8,670 nt of DNA from JBBQTU01 sp038213005 (GCA_038213005.1 JBBQTU010000183.1:1-8670); one strand, 5' to 3'; positions 1 to 5,791 are shown, counted from the first letter of the stretch. Notes: a model not told the origin generated them from the sequence alone. A program made the numbers and translations.

Positions 1-95
1 CGATAAAACTCATAAAACACAATGCACAAACGGGTGTGGGCCGCGGACCTGGGTTCCTTCGCCGGTATTTCCGGCCACGCCCCACCAATGCGACG

Positions 96-359
96 CTATA
101 GTCCGCGATAGACTTCGCGGCGATGACCGATGCGGACGACCTCGACGATCAGTTGGCGGTCGACGAGGCGATAGATAACTCGAAATACGCCGACGCGGAT
201 GCGCCACACGTCCGGGAAGCCAGCCATTTTAGTGCAACCGACGGGGCGCGGGTTGCTGGACAAAGCCTCGATTGCGGCAAACACCCTGCGCTGGTCGGGC
301 GCTTCCAGGTCGCGCAATTCCCGACGGGCGGCCGGGCGAAACATGACGGAATAAGCCAT
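96..359 (-). CDS. RelE/ParE-family toxin of a type II toxin-antitoxin pair
   Basis: An 87-residue basic protein with the RelE/ParE layout. An N-terminal strand (YSVMFRPAARREL) is followed by an Arg/Glu-rich helix with LEAPDQRRVFAAIEAL, then the turn SSNPRPVGCTKM, and the family's C-terminal sheet with DVWRIRVGVFRVIYRL and VVRIGHRREVYRGL. The WRIRVGxFRVIY core and the terminal IGHRRExY are the clearest hallmarks. RelE members cut mRNA on the ribosome and ParE members poison gyrase; the sequence alone does not decide, though the basic tail and 'HRREVYR' resemble RelE. The ATG follows the antitoxin stop codon after a single base, so the two are translationally coupled in the usual antitoxin-first order. 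Length is normal for the family and nothing looks broken. Confidence 0.88.
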   Translation of the reverse strand: MAYSVMFRPAARRELRDLEAPDQRRVFAAIEALSSNPRPVGCTKMAGFPDVWRIRVGVFRVIYRLVDRQLIVEVVRIGHRREVYRGL

Positions 360-360
360 G

Positions 361-564
361 TCACAGCCCCAGTTCCTTTTTCACCTGGGCCAGCGGGATC
401 AGCGGCTCTTTGCGTTTCAGGCGGTTGCGGACAATGGCCGCGTCGCTTTGCGTTTCAGCGTCGTAACGAGCCAGACGGTCCACCAGTCGGCGGAAATCGG
501 ACTCAGGCACTACCACGTAGGGTTTGCCAGAGAGTTTCAGAGTCGCAACGGCTGTAGCGGTCAT
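361..564 (-). CDS. Phd/YefM-like antitoxin, partner of the RelE-type toxin
   Basis: A 67-residue protein immediately upstream of the toxin. The N-terminal part (ATLKLSGKPYVVVPESDFRRLVDRL) matches the Phd/YefM pattern of a short strand pair with 'KPYVVVPE.DF..L', which forms the DNA-binding dimer. The C-terminal part (KEPLIPLAQVKKELGL) is the usual amphipathic toxin-wrapping tail ending in a short helix. Expected roles are to neutralise the toxin and to repress the shared promoter. I chose the ATG at 564 because GAGG lies six to seven bases upstream. A longer start at 576 adds only MRRT, has no good ribosome binding site, and would sit at the predicted transcription start. The family assignment rests on pattern and position; the gene order makes an antitoxin role very likely. 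Confidence 0.8.
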   Translation of the reverse strand: MTATAVATLKLSGKPYVVVPESDFRRLVDRLARYDAETQSDAAIVRNRLKRKEPLIPLAQVKKELGL

Positions 565-576
565 GGTTCGCCTCAT

Positions 577-593
577 GCCCGATTGTAGCGGGC
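577..593 (-). promoter_or_regulatory. Candidate promoter/operator of the relBE-like pair
   Basis: On the minus strand TACAAT (587-582) is a good -10 hexamer, placing the transcription start about 11 bases before the antitoxin ATG at 564. It sits in the centre of an inverted repeat, GCCCG (577-581) and CGGGC (589-593), spaced by 7. That is the arrangement expected of an operator for autorepression. No convincing -35 is visible. Inference from sequence only. Confidence 0.35.
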
Positions 594-609
594 GGTCATG
601 TCACTTTTT

Positions 610-1878
610 CTACTGACGCTTGGACAAGACGGTCTTTTCGTATTTGCGGACTTCGTCCAGCCAGGCGGCGCCGACGGGGACTTGTTGCTGCTGGCAGTAT
701 TCGTCCCAGACGGCGGCGAAGGGGAGGGTCTTGAGTTCTTCCAGGAGGGCGAGGCGGCCGGTGTAGTCGCCGGCGGCTTCGGTCTTGCGGAGGATTTCGG
801 TCGGCTCGAGCAGGGCCAGGAGCAGGGCCTTATTCATGGCGCGGGTGCCGATCACCCAGGCGGCCAGGCGGTTGATGCTGGCGTCGAAGTAGTCCAGGCC
901 GATGTGCACTCGAGAGAGGAATCCGCCGCGGACGATCTCGGCGGCCAGTTCGCGGAGATCATCCGACAGGATCACCACGTGGTCGCTGTCCCAGCGGACG
1001 CCGCGGCTGACGTGCAGCAGTAGCTGGGGGACATAGAGCATCATGGAACTGATCTTGTCGGCGATGGTCTCGGTGGGGTGGAAGTGCCCGGCGTCCAGGG
1101 TGAGCAGGGCCTTGTTCTTCACGGCGTAGCCCATGTAGAACTCGTGCGAGCCGACGGTGTAGCTTTCCACGCCGATGCCAAAGAGTTTGCACTCAACGGC
1201 GTCGAGGTGAAGTTTGGGGCTGATAGGCTTGGCGAGGATAGCATCCAGCGACTTGGTCAGGCGCTGGCGGGGGGCGAGGCGATCGACGGGAATGTCCTTG
1301 TAGCCGTCGGGAATCCAGATATTGGTCACGCAGGGAGTACCCAGGGCCTTGCCGAAGCTGGCGCCGATCTGGCGGCAGGCGATGCCGTGGCGGACCCAGA
1401 ATTTGCGGATGCCTTCATCGGCGTTGGCGAGGGTCATGTTGCTGGCGGCCAGGGGGTGGGAGAAGAAGGACGGGTTGAAATCCAGGCCGAGCTTGCGGCT
1501 TTTCGCCCAGCTTACCCAGCGGGAAAAATGCTCGGGGGCCAGCTCATCGCGGTCGACCTTCTGGCCGTTGGTCTCGGCATAGATGGCGTGGAGGTTGGCG
1601 CGCTTGGTGCCGGGGATCATGGAAAAGGCCATGTCCAGGTCGGCGCGAAGTTCATCGGCGTTGCGGGCCTTGCCGGGATAGTTGCCGGTGGTAAGGGTTC
1701 CGCCGCCGGCGCCGCCGCCCTGGCCGGACTCGAAACCGGCGACATCGTCGCCCTGCCAGCAGTGGAGGGAGACGGGGATGGTGGCCAGCGCGGCGATCAC
1801 CTTGTCGGTGTCGACGCCGCACGCGGCGTAAGAGGCCTTGGCAAGTTGATAGGCTTTATTGATAGACGTGGCGCTCAT
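610..1878 (-). CDS. rhaA: L-rhamnose isomerase
   Basis: Converts L-rhamnose to L-rhamnulose, the first step of cytoplasmic rhamnose catabolism. The 422-residue protein is collinear with the E. coli enzyme (419 residues) from memory. Shared blocks include SLHCWQGDDVAGFE, TGNYPGKARNADELRADL, LGLDFNPSFFSHPL, NIWIPDGYKDI, VDRLAPRQRL, GSHEFYMGYA, LDAGHFHPTE, YVPQLLLHVSR, RWDSDHVVIL and GLDYFDASINRLAAWVIGTR. The metal ligands known in E. coli (E234, D267, H294, D302, D304, D334) fall here at E229, D262, H289, D297, D299 and D329, a constant offset of five, so the active site is intact. The start at 1878 has a purine-rich AAAGGGAAG just upstream. A Gly-rich loop (GQGGGAGGG, residues 52-60) replaces a less Gly-rich segment. 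No rhaB, rhaD or regulator is in the window. The 3' neighbour is a toxin-antitoxin pair on the same strand. Confidence 0.97.
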   Translation of the reverse strand: MSATSINKAYQLAKASYAACGVDTDKVIAALATIPVSLHCWQGDDVAGFESGQGGGAGGGTLTTGNYPGKARNADELRADLDMAFSMIPGTKRANLHAIYAETNGQKVDRDELAPEHFSRWVSWAKSRKLGLDFNPSFFSHPLAASNMTLANADEGIRKFWVRHGIACRQIGASFGKALGTPCVTNIWIPDGYKDIPVDRLAPRQRLTKSLDAILAKPISPKLHLDAVECKLFGIGVESYTVGSHEFYMGYAVKNKALLTLDAGHFHPTETIADKISSMMLYVPQLLLHVSRGVRWDSDHVVILSDDLRELAAEIVRGGFLSRVHIGLDYFDASINRLAAWVIGTRAMNKALLLALLEPTEILRKTEAAGDYTGRLALLEELKTLPFAAVWDEYCQQQQVPVGAAWLDEVRKYEKTVLSKRQ

Positions 1879-1982
1879 GAGTCTTCCCTTTCACCTGGTG
1901 CAATGGAGGCGATGCTGGCCTCGGGTGGGCAGACGATAATCGGCTGGTACGGATGCGGCAAGCCAGCCTTCGGCTGGAAGCA

Positions 1983-2007
1983 CGAAATCCGAAGTTCGAA
2001 ATCCGAA
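1983..2007. repeat. Direct repeat CGAAATCCGAA x2
   Basis: CGAAATCCGAA occurs at 1983-1993 and again at 1997-2007, separated by GTT and forming a TTCGAA palindrome at the junction. I recognise this type of short intergenic repeat (its translation gives peptides like SDFELRIS) as common between genes in planctomycete-like genomes; that is recollection, not a search. Confidence 0.6.
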
Positions 2008-2011
2008 ACAA

Positions 2012-2091
2012 CCGGGAAAGTGGGGGGCGAGAGAGGGGACACGCAGAGGGCGGGAGGGGGCGAGGGCGAGAGACGGAGACAGAGTGAAGAA
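2012..2091. repeat. Purine-rich tract
   Basis: About 80 bases of almost uninterrupted G and A on the plus strand, with GAGGG/GAGAC motifs repeated (for example GGGCGGGAGGGGGCGAGGGC near 2048-2067). Low-complexity and non-coding by appearance. Such polypurine runs can form triplex or quadruplex structures, but no function is shown. Confidence 0.5.
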
Positions 2092-2320
2092 CGTGACCCG
2101 TGATGCGGGCGCAGACACACAGGCGGGGCAGAGGCGCGGGTTGTTGGGGGGGCTTGCGCGTGCAGGTTTTTTTTGGAAGGCAACCAGACGTCTCGCCGAA
2201 CGATTAAAAAAAGTACGGGCCGAATCAGGTCTGCTTCGGACACCCGTCGCGCCTAAACACCACACAATACAATACAGCGAAACTAATATTGGCATACAGG
2301 CAGGCGTATCGCATCTTCCC

Positions 2321-2464
2321 GTCACGGACCACCGACAAACCGCAATCAACACCCTCCGCACGGCCGAGGACGGGCTCAAATCCGCCATCCAGCAGGCCTT
2401 CGCCGCCTAGGATTACGACGCCGTCGATGAACTCACCTCCTGGATCAAAACTATCAAGCCCCTG
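2321..2464 (+). pseudogene. Relic of a small helical protein, interrupted by TAG at 2408-2410
   Basis: Reading in one frame from 2321 gives a protein-like stretch, VTDHRQTAINTLRTAEDGLKS then AIQQAFAA, then an amber stop, then DYDAVDELTSWIKTIKPL in the same frame, after which the frame becomes Pro/Arg-rich noise. The two halves join naturally (a helix, an 'A-x-DYDAV' turn, a second helix with Trp). I recall this pattern from short N-terminal helical modules in planctomycete proteins, where a Glu, Gly or Lys would stand at the stop. No start codon or ribosome binding site precedes it: GTC occupies the likely initiator position. The simplest reading is a decayed gene or a gene fragment left by rearrangement. 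Function unknown. Confidence 0.4.
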
Positions 2465-2611
2465 CATTCCTCCGCCACCGCCCTCCGGCCTCCGTGGCGC
2501 ACGTCTCACAAGGCCCTGCGGCCCCCCCCGCTTGACACCCGCTCGCGAAACCCGCGCATCTGCCCCGTCCTCGCGCCTCTCGACTGCTCCGCCATGGCCG
2601 ATGGTCTTCAG

Positions 2612-2643
2612 TCTCCGTATCCCCGTGTCTCCATGTCCCCGTG
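2612..2643. repeat. 16-base tandem repeat, two copies
   Basis: TCTCCGTATCCCCGTG (2612-2627) is followed directly by TCTCCATGTCCCCGTG (2628-2643), 14 of 16 bases matching. Its reverse complement is of the GACACGGGGACATGGA type, a low-complexity intergenic repeat I associate with planctomycete-like genomes. Non-coding. Confidence 0.6.
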
Positions 2644-2723
2644 TCGCGTCCTGGGCGTTTCGCCCTCCGAGTCCCGGCGCCCCCGTTTGACTCTGCCCGG
2701 CCCTTCCGTAAACTTTTACCCCG

Positions 2724-2753
2724 TTGTCCCGGTGGGCTGACCGCCGGTATTCT
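2724..2753 (+). promoter_or_regulatory. Candidate promoter of enolase
   Basis: TTGTCC (2724-2729) and TATTCT (2748-2753) are spaced by 18 bases and lie 33 bases before the ATG, which places the transcription start near 2760 and gives a short leader with the ribosome binding site. Matches to the sigma-70 consensus are moderate. Inferred from position and sequence only. Confidence 0.4.
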
Positions 2754-2773
2754 TTCGTTCAGATCCACACAAG

Positions 2774-2779
2774 AAGGAG
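2774..2779 (+). promoter_or_regulatory. Ribosome binding site of enolase
   Basis: AAGGAG, six bases before ATG 2786. It is a near-perfect Shine-Dalgarno sequence and fixes the start codon. Confidence 0.85.
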
Positions 2780-2785
2780 TGATCC

Positions 2786-4075
2786 ATGAGTCTCGGTATT
2801 GAAATGATCCAGGCGCGTCAGGTTCTCGATTCCCGCGGCAATCCCACCGTCGAAGTCGACGTCCTGCTCGATAACGGCATCGTCGGCCGGGCCGCTGTTC
2901 CCTCCGGCGCTTCTACCGGCGAGAACGAAGCCTGCGAGCTGCGCGACGGCGACAAGAAGAAGTACATGGGCAAGAGCGTCTACAAGGCCGTTGACAACGT
3001 CAACAGCAAGATCGCCCCGGAACTCATCGGCCTGGACCCCCGCGACCAGGAAGCCATCGATGCCCTGATGATCGAGATGGACGGCACGCCCAACAAGTCC
3101 AAGCTCGGCGCCAACGCCCTGCGGGGCGTTTCGATGGCCGTCGCCAAGGCCGCGGCCGAGGCTTCGGGCCTGCCCCTCTATCGCTACCTCGGCGGCACCG
3201 GCGCCCGCACGTTGCCGGTTCCGATGATGAACATCCTCAACGGCGGCAAGCACGCCGACAACAACGTCGACTTCCAGGAGTTCATGATTCAGCCCTGGGG
3301 CTTCGACAACTTCGAAGACGCCATGCGGGCCTGCGTCGAGATCTATCACAGCCTCAAGAAAGTGCTGCATGACAACAACATGAGCACCGCCGTCGGCGAT
3401 GAGGGCGGTTTCGCCCCCAACCTCAAGGACAACGAAGACGCCCTGAAGGTCATCGGCGAAGCCACCGAAAAGGCCGGCTACAAGTTCGGCAAACAGATTT
3501 TCGTCGCCCTGGACCCCGCCGCCAGCGAACTGTGGGACAAGGCCAAGAAGGGCTACCGCTTCTTTAAGAGCAATCCCGACAAGGTCATCAGCCCCGAAGC
3601 CATGGCCGAATACTGGGCCAACTGGATCAGCAAGTACCCCATCCGCTCGCTCGAAGACGGCATGGCCGAGAACGACTGGGCCGGCTGGAAGAAGCTTACC
3701 GACATGGTCGGCAAGAAGACCCAGCTCGTCGGCGACGACCTGTTCGTCACCAACGTCAAGTTCCTGGAGAAGGGCATCGCCACCGGCACCGCCAACTCCA
3801 TCCTGGTCAAGGTTAACCAGATCGGCACCCTCAGCGAGACATTCGCCGCCGTGAACCTCGCGATGCGCAGCGGCTACAGCGCCGTCCTCTCGCACCGCTC
3901 CGGCGAGACCGAAGACGCCACGATCGCCGACATCGCGGTTGCCACCAACTGCGGCCAGATCAAGACCGGCGCCCCCTGTCGCAGCGACCGCGTCGCCAAG
4001 TACAACCAGTTGATCCGCATCTCCGAGCAGCTCGGCGAAACCGCCGTCTACGGCTCGAAGTTCTGGAACAAGTAA
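2786..4075 (+). CDS. eno: Enolase (2-phosphoglycerate dehydratase)
   Basis: Glycolytic enzyme interconverting 2-phosphoglycerate and phosphoenolpyruvate; cytoplasmic, Mg-dependent dimer in bacteria. The 429 residues match the family's usual length (E. coli 432). Hallmarks: QVLDSRGNPTVEVDV (12-26), SGASTGENEACELRDGD (40-56), LGANALRGVSMAVAKAAA (107-124), MNILNGGKHADNNVDFQEF (148-166), GDEGGFAPNL (204-213), SLEDGMAENDW (288-298), VGDDLFVTN (315-323), VKVNQIGTL (341-349), SHRSGETED (369-377) and GQIKTGAPCRSDR (390-402). Expected catalytic and substrate residues are present (H156, E165, E206, K342, H370, K393), as are metal ligands D243, E290 and D317. Codon use is strongly biased to C-ending codons, as in a highly expressed gene. 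Monocistronic: own promoter and ribosome binding site upstream, hairpin 26 bases after the stop. Codons 380-429 plus the stop recur at 5386-5538, so this 3' end may have been replaced. Confidence 0.98.
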   Translation: MSLGIEMIQARQVLDSRGNPTVEVDVLLDNGIVGRAAVPSGASTGENEACELRDGDKKKYMGKSVYKAVDNVNSKIAPELIGLDPRDQEAIDALMIEMDGTPNKSKLGANALRGVSMAVAKAAAEASGLPLYRYLGGTGARTLPVPMMNILNGGKHADNNVDFQEFMIQPWGFDNFEDAMRACVEIYHSLKKVLHDNNMSTAVGDEGGFAPNLKDNEDALKVIGEATEKAGYKFGKQIFVALDPAASELWDKAKKGYRFFKSNPDKVISPEAMAEYWANWISKYPIRSLEDGMAENDWAGWKKLTDMVGKKTQLVGDDLFVTNVKFLEKGIATGTANSILVKVNQIGTLSETFAAVNLAMRSGYSAVLSHRSGETEDATIADIAVATNCGQIKTGAPCRSDRVAKYNQLIRISEQLGETAVYGSKFWNK

Positions 4076-4101
4076 TTCCTCCAGTCGCGCACAGACCGCA
4101 T

Positions 4102-4132
4102 ACAGCGGGCGTCCCACAAGGACGCCCGCTGT
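4102..4132 (+). terminator. Hairpin terminator after eno
   Basis: Perfect 13-base stem ACAGCGGGCGTCC / GGACGCCCGCTGT with a 5-base loop (CACAA), 26 bases after the eno stop codon. There is no long T run after it (TGTCATGG), so it may be a factor-assisted or T-poor terminator, or an mRNA 3' end stabiliser. Confidence 0.75.
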
Positions 4133-4168
4133 TGTCATGGGCAGTCTGATACCTTGTATGTTTGAGAG

Positions 4169-4199
4169 TGTTATACTACTGTTGTACCGTGGATAGGAG
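4169..4199 (+). promoter_or_regulatory. Candidate extended -10 promoter and RBS of the vapBC-like pair
   Basis: TGTTATACT (4169-4177) is an extended -10 element, TGn followed by TATACT, and no convincing -35 is seen at the right distance. AGGAG (4195-4199) lies six bases before ATG 4206. The stretch is AT-richer than the neighbouring genes. TTGTATG occurs at 4154-4160 and again at the start codon (4202-4208), possibly an operator repeat, though it is too short to be sure. Confidence 0.5.
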
Positions 4200-4205
4200 T
4201 GTTGT

Positions 4206-4412
4206 ATGTCGCCAGTGAAAGAACAACTGATGAGCAGGCTTAAGCTTCTCCCGGACACGCGGTTGAGCGAGGTTCTGGATTTTGTTGAGTTCCTTGCCTC
4301 CCGTGGACACGATATAGATGAGCCGCTCTTGAGGTTATCGGGAATCCTAAAGGCCACTTCACTATCCGCGGAGGCAATTGAAGCCGAGTTGTATGGGACT
4401 GGGGGCAACTGA
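4206..4412 (+). CDS. VapB-type antitoxin (DUF2281-like)
   Basis: A 68-residue acidic protein with pattern KEQLMSRLKLLPDTRLSEVLDFVEFLASR (residues 5-33), the 'LP....EVLDFVEFL' helix pair seen in small antitoxins of the DUF2281/VapB type. It continues with PLLRLSGILKATSLSAEAIEAEL, the 'L.GIL....' segment expected to bind the toxin. The stop TGA shares its A with the ATG of the next gene (TGATG), the tight coupling typical of these pairs. A good AGGAG at six bases supports the start. Expected role: neutralise the PIN toxin, probably with autoregulation. Its codon use, with many T/A third positions, differs visibly from eno, consistent with acquisition. The exact antitoxin family is inferred. Confidence 0.78.
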   Translation: MSPVKEQLMSRLKLLPDTRLSEVLDFVEFLASRGHDIDEPLLRLSGILKATSLSAEAIEAELYGTGGN

Positions 4413-4852
4413 TGCCCCCAAGCGGCGTTTTCGTGGATACATGGGGCTGGCTGGCACTGGGCAGCGAGGCGGAATCCAGCCACGGTGAAGTTGTCGACCT
4501 CTTCCGCGAGGTGCGACGTGAGCGACGGCCATTATATACAAGTGACTATATTCTGGATGAGTTGATTACCCTTCTATTCCGACGCGAGCAGACCGACACG
4601 GCGGAGGGGTTTCTGGCGGGCTTGTGGAACGCGTCCGATCTGGGGCACTTGACCATCGAGCGCATCACGTCCAGGCGATTCTCCGTTGGGTTGGAACTCC
4701 GTCGCCGATACGCCGACAAACCCGATATCTCCTTCACAGACCTGACAACAATGGTCCTGATGCAGGAGTTGGGGTGTCAGCAAGTTGTGACGGCGGACTC
4801 GCACTTCTTAAAAGTGAACATGGGCTTTGTGTTGCTCCCGAGCAGACGGTAG
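4412..4852 (+). CDS. VapC-type PIN-domain ribonuclease toxin
   Basis: A 146-residue PIN-domain protein. The acidic cluster is intact: D9 in VFVDTWGWLAL, E50 in DYILDELITLL, D110 in DISFTDLTTMVLMQ (with D105 nearby) and D129 in VVTADSHFLK. These four positions coordinate Mg or Mn for RNA cleavage in VapC enzymes, which typically cut initiator tRNA or 23S rRNA; the target here cannot be told. Length is typical (130-150). It overlaps the antitoxin stop by one base, so the two form an operon. A convergent gene lies downstream. With its antitoxin it is the main recognisable cargo between the two copies of the eno 3' end. Confidence 0.9.
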   Translation: MPPSGVFVDTWGWLALGSEAESSHGEVVDLFREVRRERRPLYTSDYILDELITLLFRREQTDTAEGFLAGLWNASDLGHLTIERITSRRFSVGLELRRRYADKPDISFTDLTTMVLMQELGCQQVVTADSHFLKVNMGFVLLPSRR

Positions 4853-4993
4853 CCAGATCAACCCGCTGGACGCCGAGCCATCTTGATCCGTCTATGCGGT
4901 TTGGAGGCAAGGCAATACAACGCGGCCAGACTCAATAAGAATGCCGCAGGTCCACAAAACACGAACAGTACCAAGACCGCGTCAGTGCGTCCG

Positions 4994-5320
4994 TCATCCA
5001 AGGCCCTCCCTAACTAATTCCGGAAAGCCCAGGAGTAACAGGAAGCACGTGGTCACCAGAGTAATACCTGCAAGCATTCGCGCGACTCGCAGGTATTGTC
5101 TGCCAGCATACAGTGCGCCAATCATGGCTACGGCCCACAGGGGAATGCCAAATCCAGAGTACAGGAATCCGAATGACGCGGGGAGAACGAGCAGGAGGAT
5201 CACTCCTGCGAGACGGGGCGCACGTGCTACATCGTTCCGCCTTGAGGTGGTCCCAGTCGCAACAGGCGATGACGTCGACCTGGTCTGCGTAGATGATGCC
5301 TGAACTGGAACTGGGTCCAT
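4994..5320 (-). CDS. Small predicted integral membrane protein, function unknown
   Basis: A 108-residue frame, not recognised. It begins with about 35 Ser/Thr/Pro/Arg-rich residues (PVQASSTQTRSTSSPVATG), followed by three hydrophobic stretches at about 37-57 (LAGVILLLVLPASFGFLY), 59-72 (IPLWAVAMIGALYAG) and 82-100 (MLAGITLVTTCFLLLLGF), separated by basic RQYLRVAR. The alternation of clean hydrophobic segments with basic loops is what a real small membrane protein looks like, and the competing plus-strand frame is nondescript. The ATG at 5320 is my preferred start, but no strong ribosome binding site precedes it; a TTG at 5350 would add ten residues. It faces the vapBC-like pair tail to tail and lies within the interval flanked by the eno copies. 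It could be cargo or a decayed gene. Confidence 0.55.
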   Translation of the reverse strand: MDPVPVQASSTQTRSTSSPVATGTTSRRNDVARAPRLAGVILLLVLPASFGFLYSGFGIPLWAVAMIGALYAGRQYLRVARMLAGITLVTTCFLLLLGFPELVREGLG

Positions 5321-5385
5321 GACAGCAGGATACCCCCCGCCCTTCTGCAAAACGCAAGCTAAGTAGCGGCATTCATGAAAGCAGA

Positions 5386-5538
5386 ATCGCCGACATCGCG
5401 GTTGCCACCAACTGCGGCCAGATCAAGACCGGCGCCCCCTGTCGCAGCGACCGCGTCGCCAAGTACAACCAACTGATCCGCATCTCCGAGCAACTCGGCG
5501 AAACCGCCGTCTACGGCTCGAAGTTCTGGAACAAGTAA
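5386..5538 (+). pseudogene. Duplicate of the enolase 3' end (codons 380-429 and stop)
   Basis: This segment matches 3923-4075 of eno at 150 of 153 bases with no gaps. The differences are G4009/A5472, T4010/C5473 and G4030/A5493. All three are silent (CAG-TTG to CAA-CTG, and CAG to CAA), so the encoded 50 residues, including catalytic Lys393, are identical. The first 86 bases are perfect. Identity begins sharply at ATC codon 380 and ends at the TAA; flanks are unrelated on both sides. There is no in-frame start codon upstream (the ATG at 5375 is in another frame), so it is not expected to be translated. It is best read as an att-like displaced gene end; a plain partial duplication is the alternative. 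Confidence 0.93.
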
Positions 5539-5574
5539 GCCATCCGCTGAGGATAGCTGACGGTTTTCCATCAT

Positions 5575-5604
5575 CGAAGGGCGTTCCATCAGGAACGCCC
5601 TTCG
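5575..5604 (+). terminator. Hairpin terminator after the eno 3' fragment
   Basis: Perfect 13-base stem CGAAGGGCGTTCC / GGAACGCCCTTCG with a 4-base loop (ATCA), followed by TGTCTT. It sits 36 bases after the fragment's stop codon, the same place as the hairpin behind full-length eno. The two share a GGGCGT-CC / GG-ACGCCC core but differ in outer stem and loop. It may be the original eno terminator. Confidence 0.75.
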
Positions 5605-5615
5605 TGTCTTCCCAA

Positions 5616-5637
5616 GCCGGTCGATTCCACAACCGGC
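5616..5637. repeat. Short inverted repeat upstream of the metalloprotease
   Basis: GCCGGT (5616-5621) and ACCGGC (5632-5637) with a 10-base spacer. It could be a weak hairpin or a regulator site in the roughly 190 bases between the hairpin and the protease start. No other support. Confidence 0.25.
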
Positions 5638-5791
5638 CGACGCGGTGCTATGTTGTGAAAGAATGCCTTGCGCGTCGCGGAAAACTCGCCATTTGCTCCA
5701 GCCCTGCGAATTTCGTGGGTACGCGTGCTGCCATCGCGTAACATCCCAACCAGTATTGGCCTTCCATCTCCTATGCATTCGGAGTTCGTAC

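Larger units (their letters stand above)
1879..2785. other. Gene-poor interval between divergent rhaA and enolase
   Basis: About 900 bases with no gene I can support. It must hold the promoters for rhaA (leftward) and eno (rightward). It also contains a CGAAATCCGAA direct repeat, a purine-rich tract, a gene relic with an in-frame TAG, an eight-C run near 2521-2529 and a 16-base tandem repeat. Open frames here are low-complexity (Pro/Arg/Ser) and disagree with one another, typical of non-coding high-GC DNA. Confidence 0.7.

Noticed and set aside
61..75. Small hairpin GCCGG-TATTT-CCGGC downstream of the RelE-type toxin
   Set aside because: It has only a 5-base stem and no T run on the minus strand; too weak to call a terminator.
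1078..2103. A 341-codon open frame on the plus strand opposite rhaA
   Set aside because: It is a shadow of rhaA caused by high GC and codon bias. RhaA on the minus strand is unambiguous by motifs and active-site residues.
2759..4483. A 574-codon open frame on the minus strand opposite enolase
   Set aside because: It mirrors the strong GCC/GAC/AAC codon bias of eno on the other strand, is Gly/Ala/Val/Asp-rich without motifs, and runs across the terminator and the antitoxin. Its repeat in the frame opposite 5386-5538 only reflects the eno duplication.
4941..5303. Plus-strand frame of 120 codons opposite the membrane protein
   Set aside because: Its composition is nondescript and Arg/Pro/Thr-rich, with no motif. 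The minus-strand frame has clear membrane helices, so at most one is real.
5375..5538. Possible expression of the eno 3' fragment from ATG 5375
   Set aside because: That ATG is in a different frame from the enolase codons, and no other start codon with a ribosome binding site precedes the fragment in frame.
5645..5791. Longer N-terminus for the metalloprotease (start at 5645)
   Set aside because: The extra 49 residues are Cys/His/Arg-rich without a pattern and would place the signal peptide internally. The ATG at 5792 has a GGAG site.
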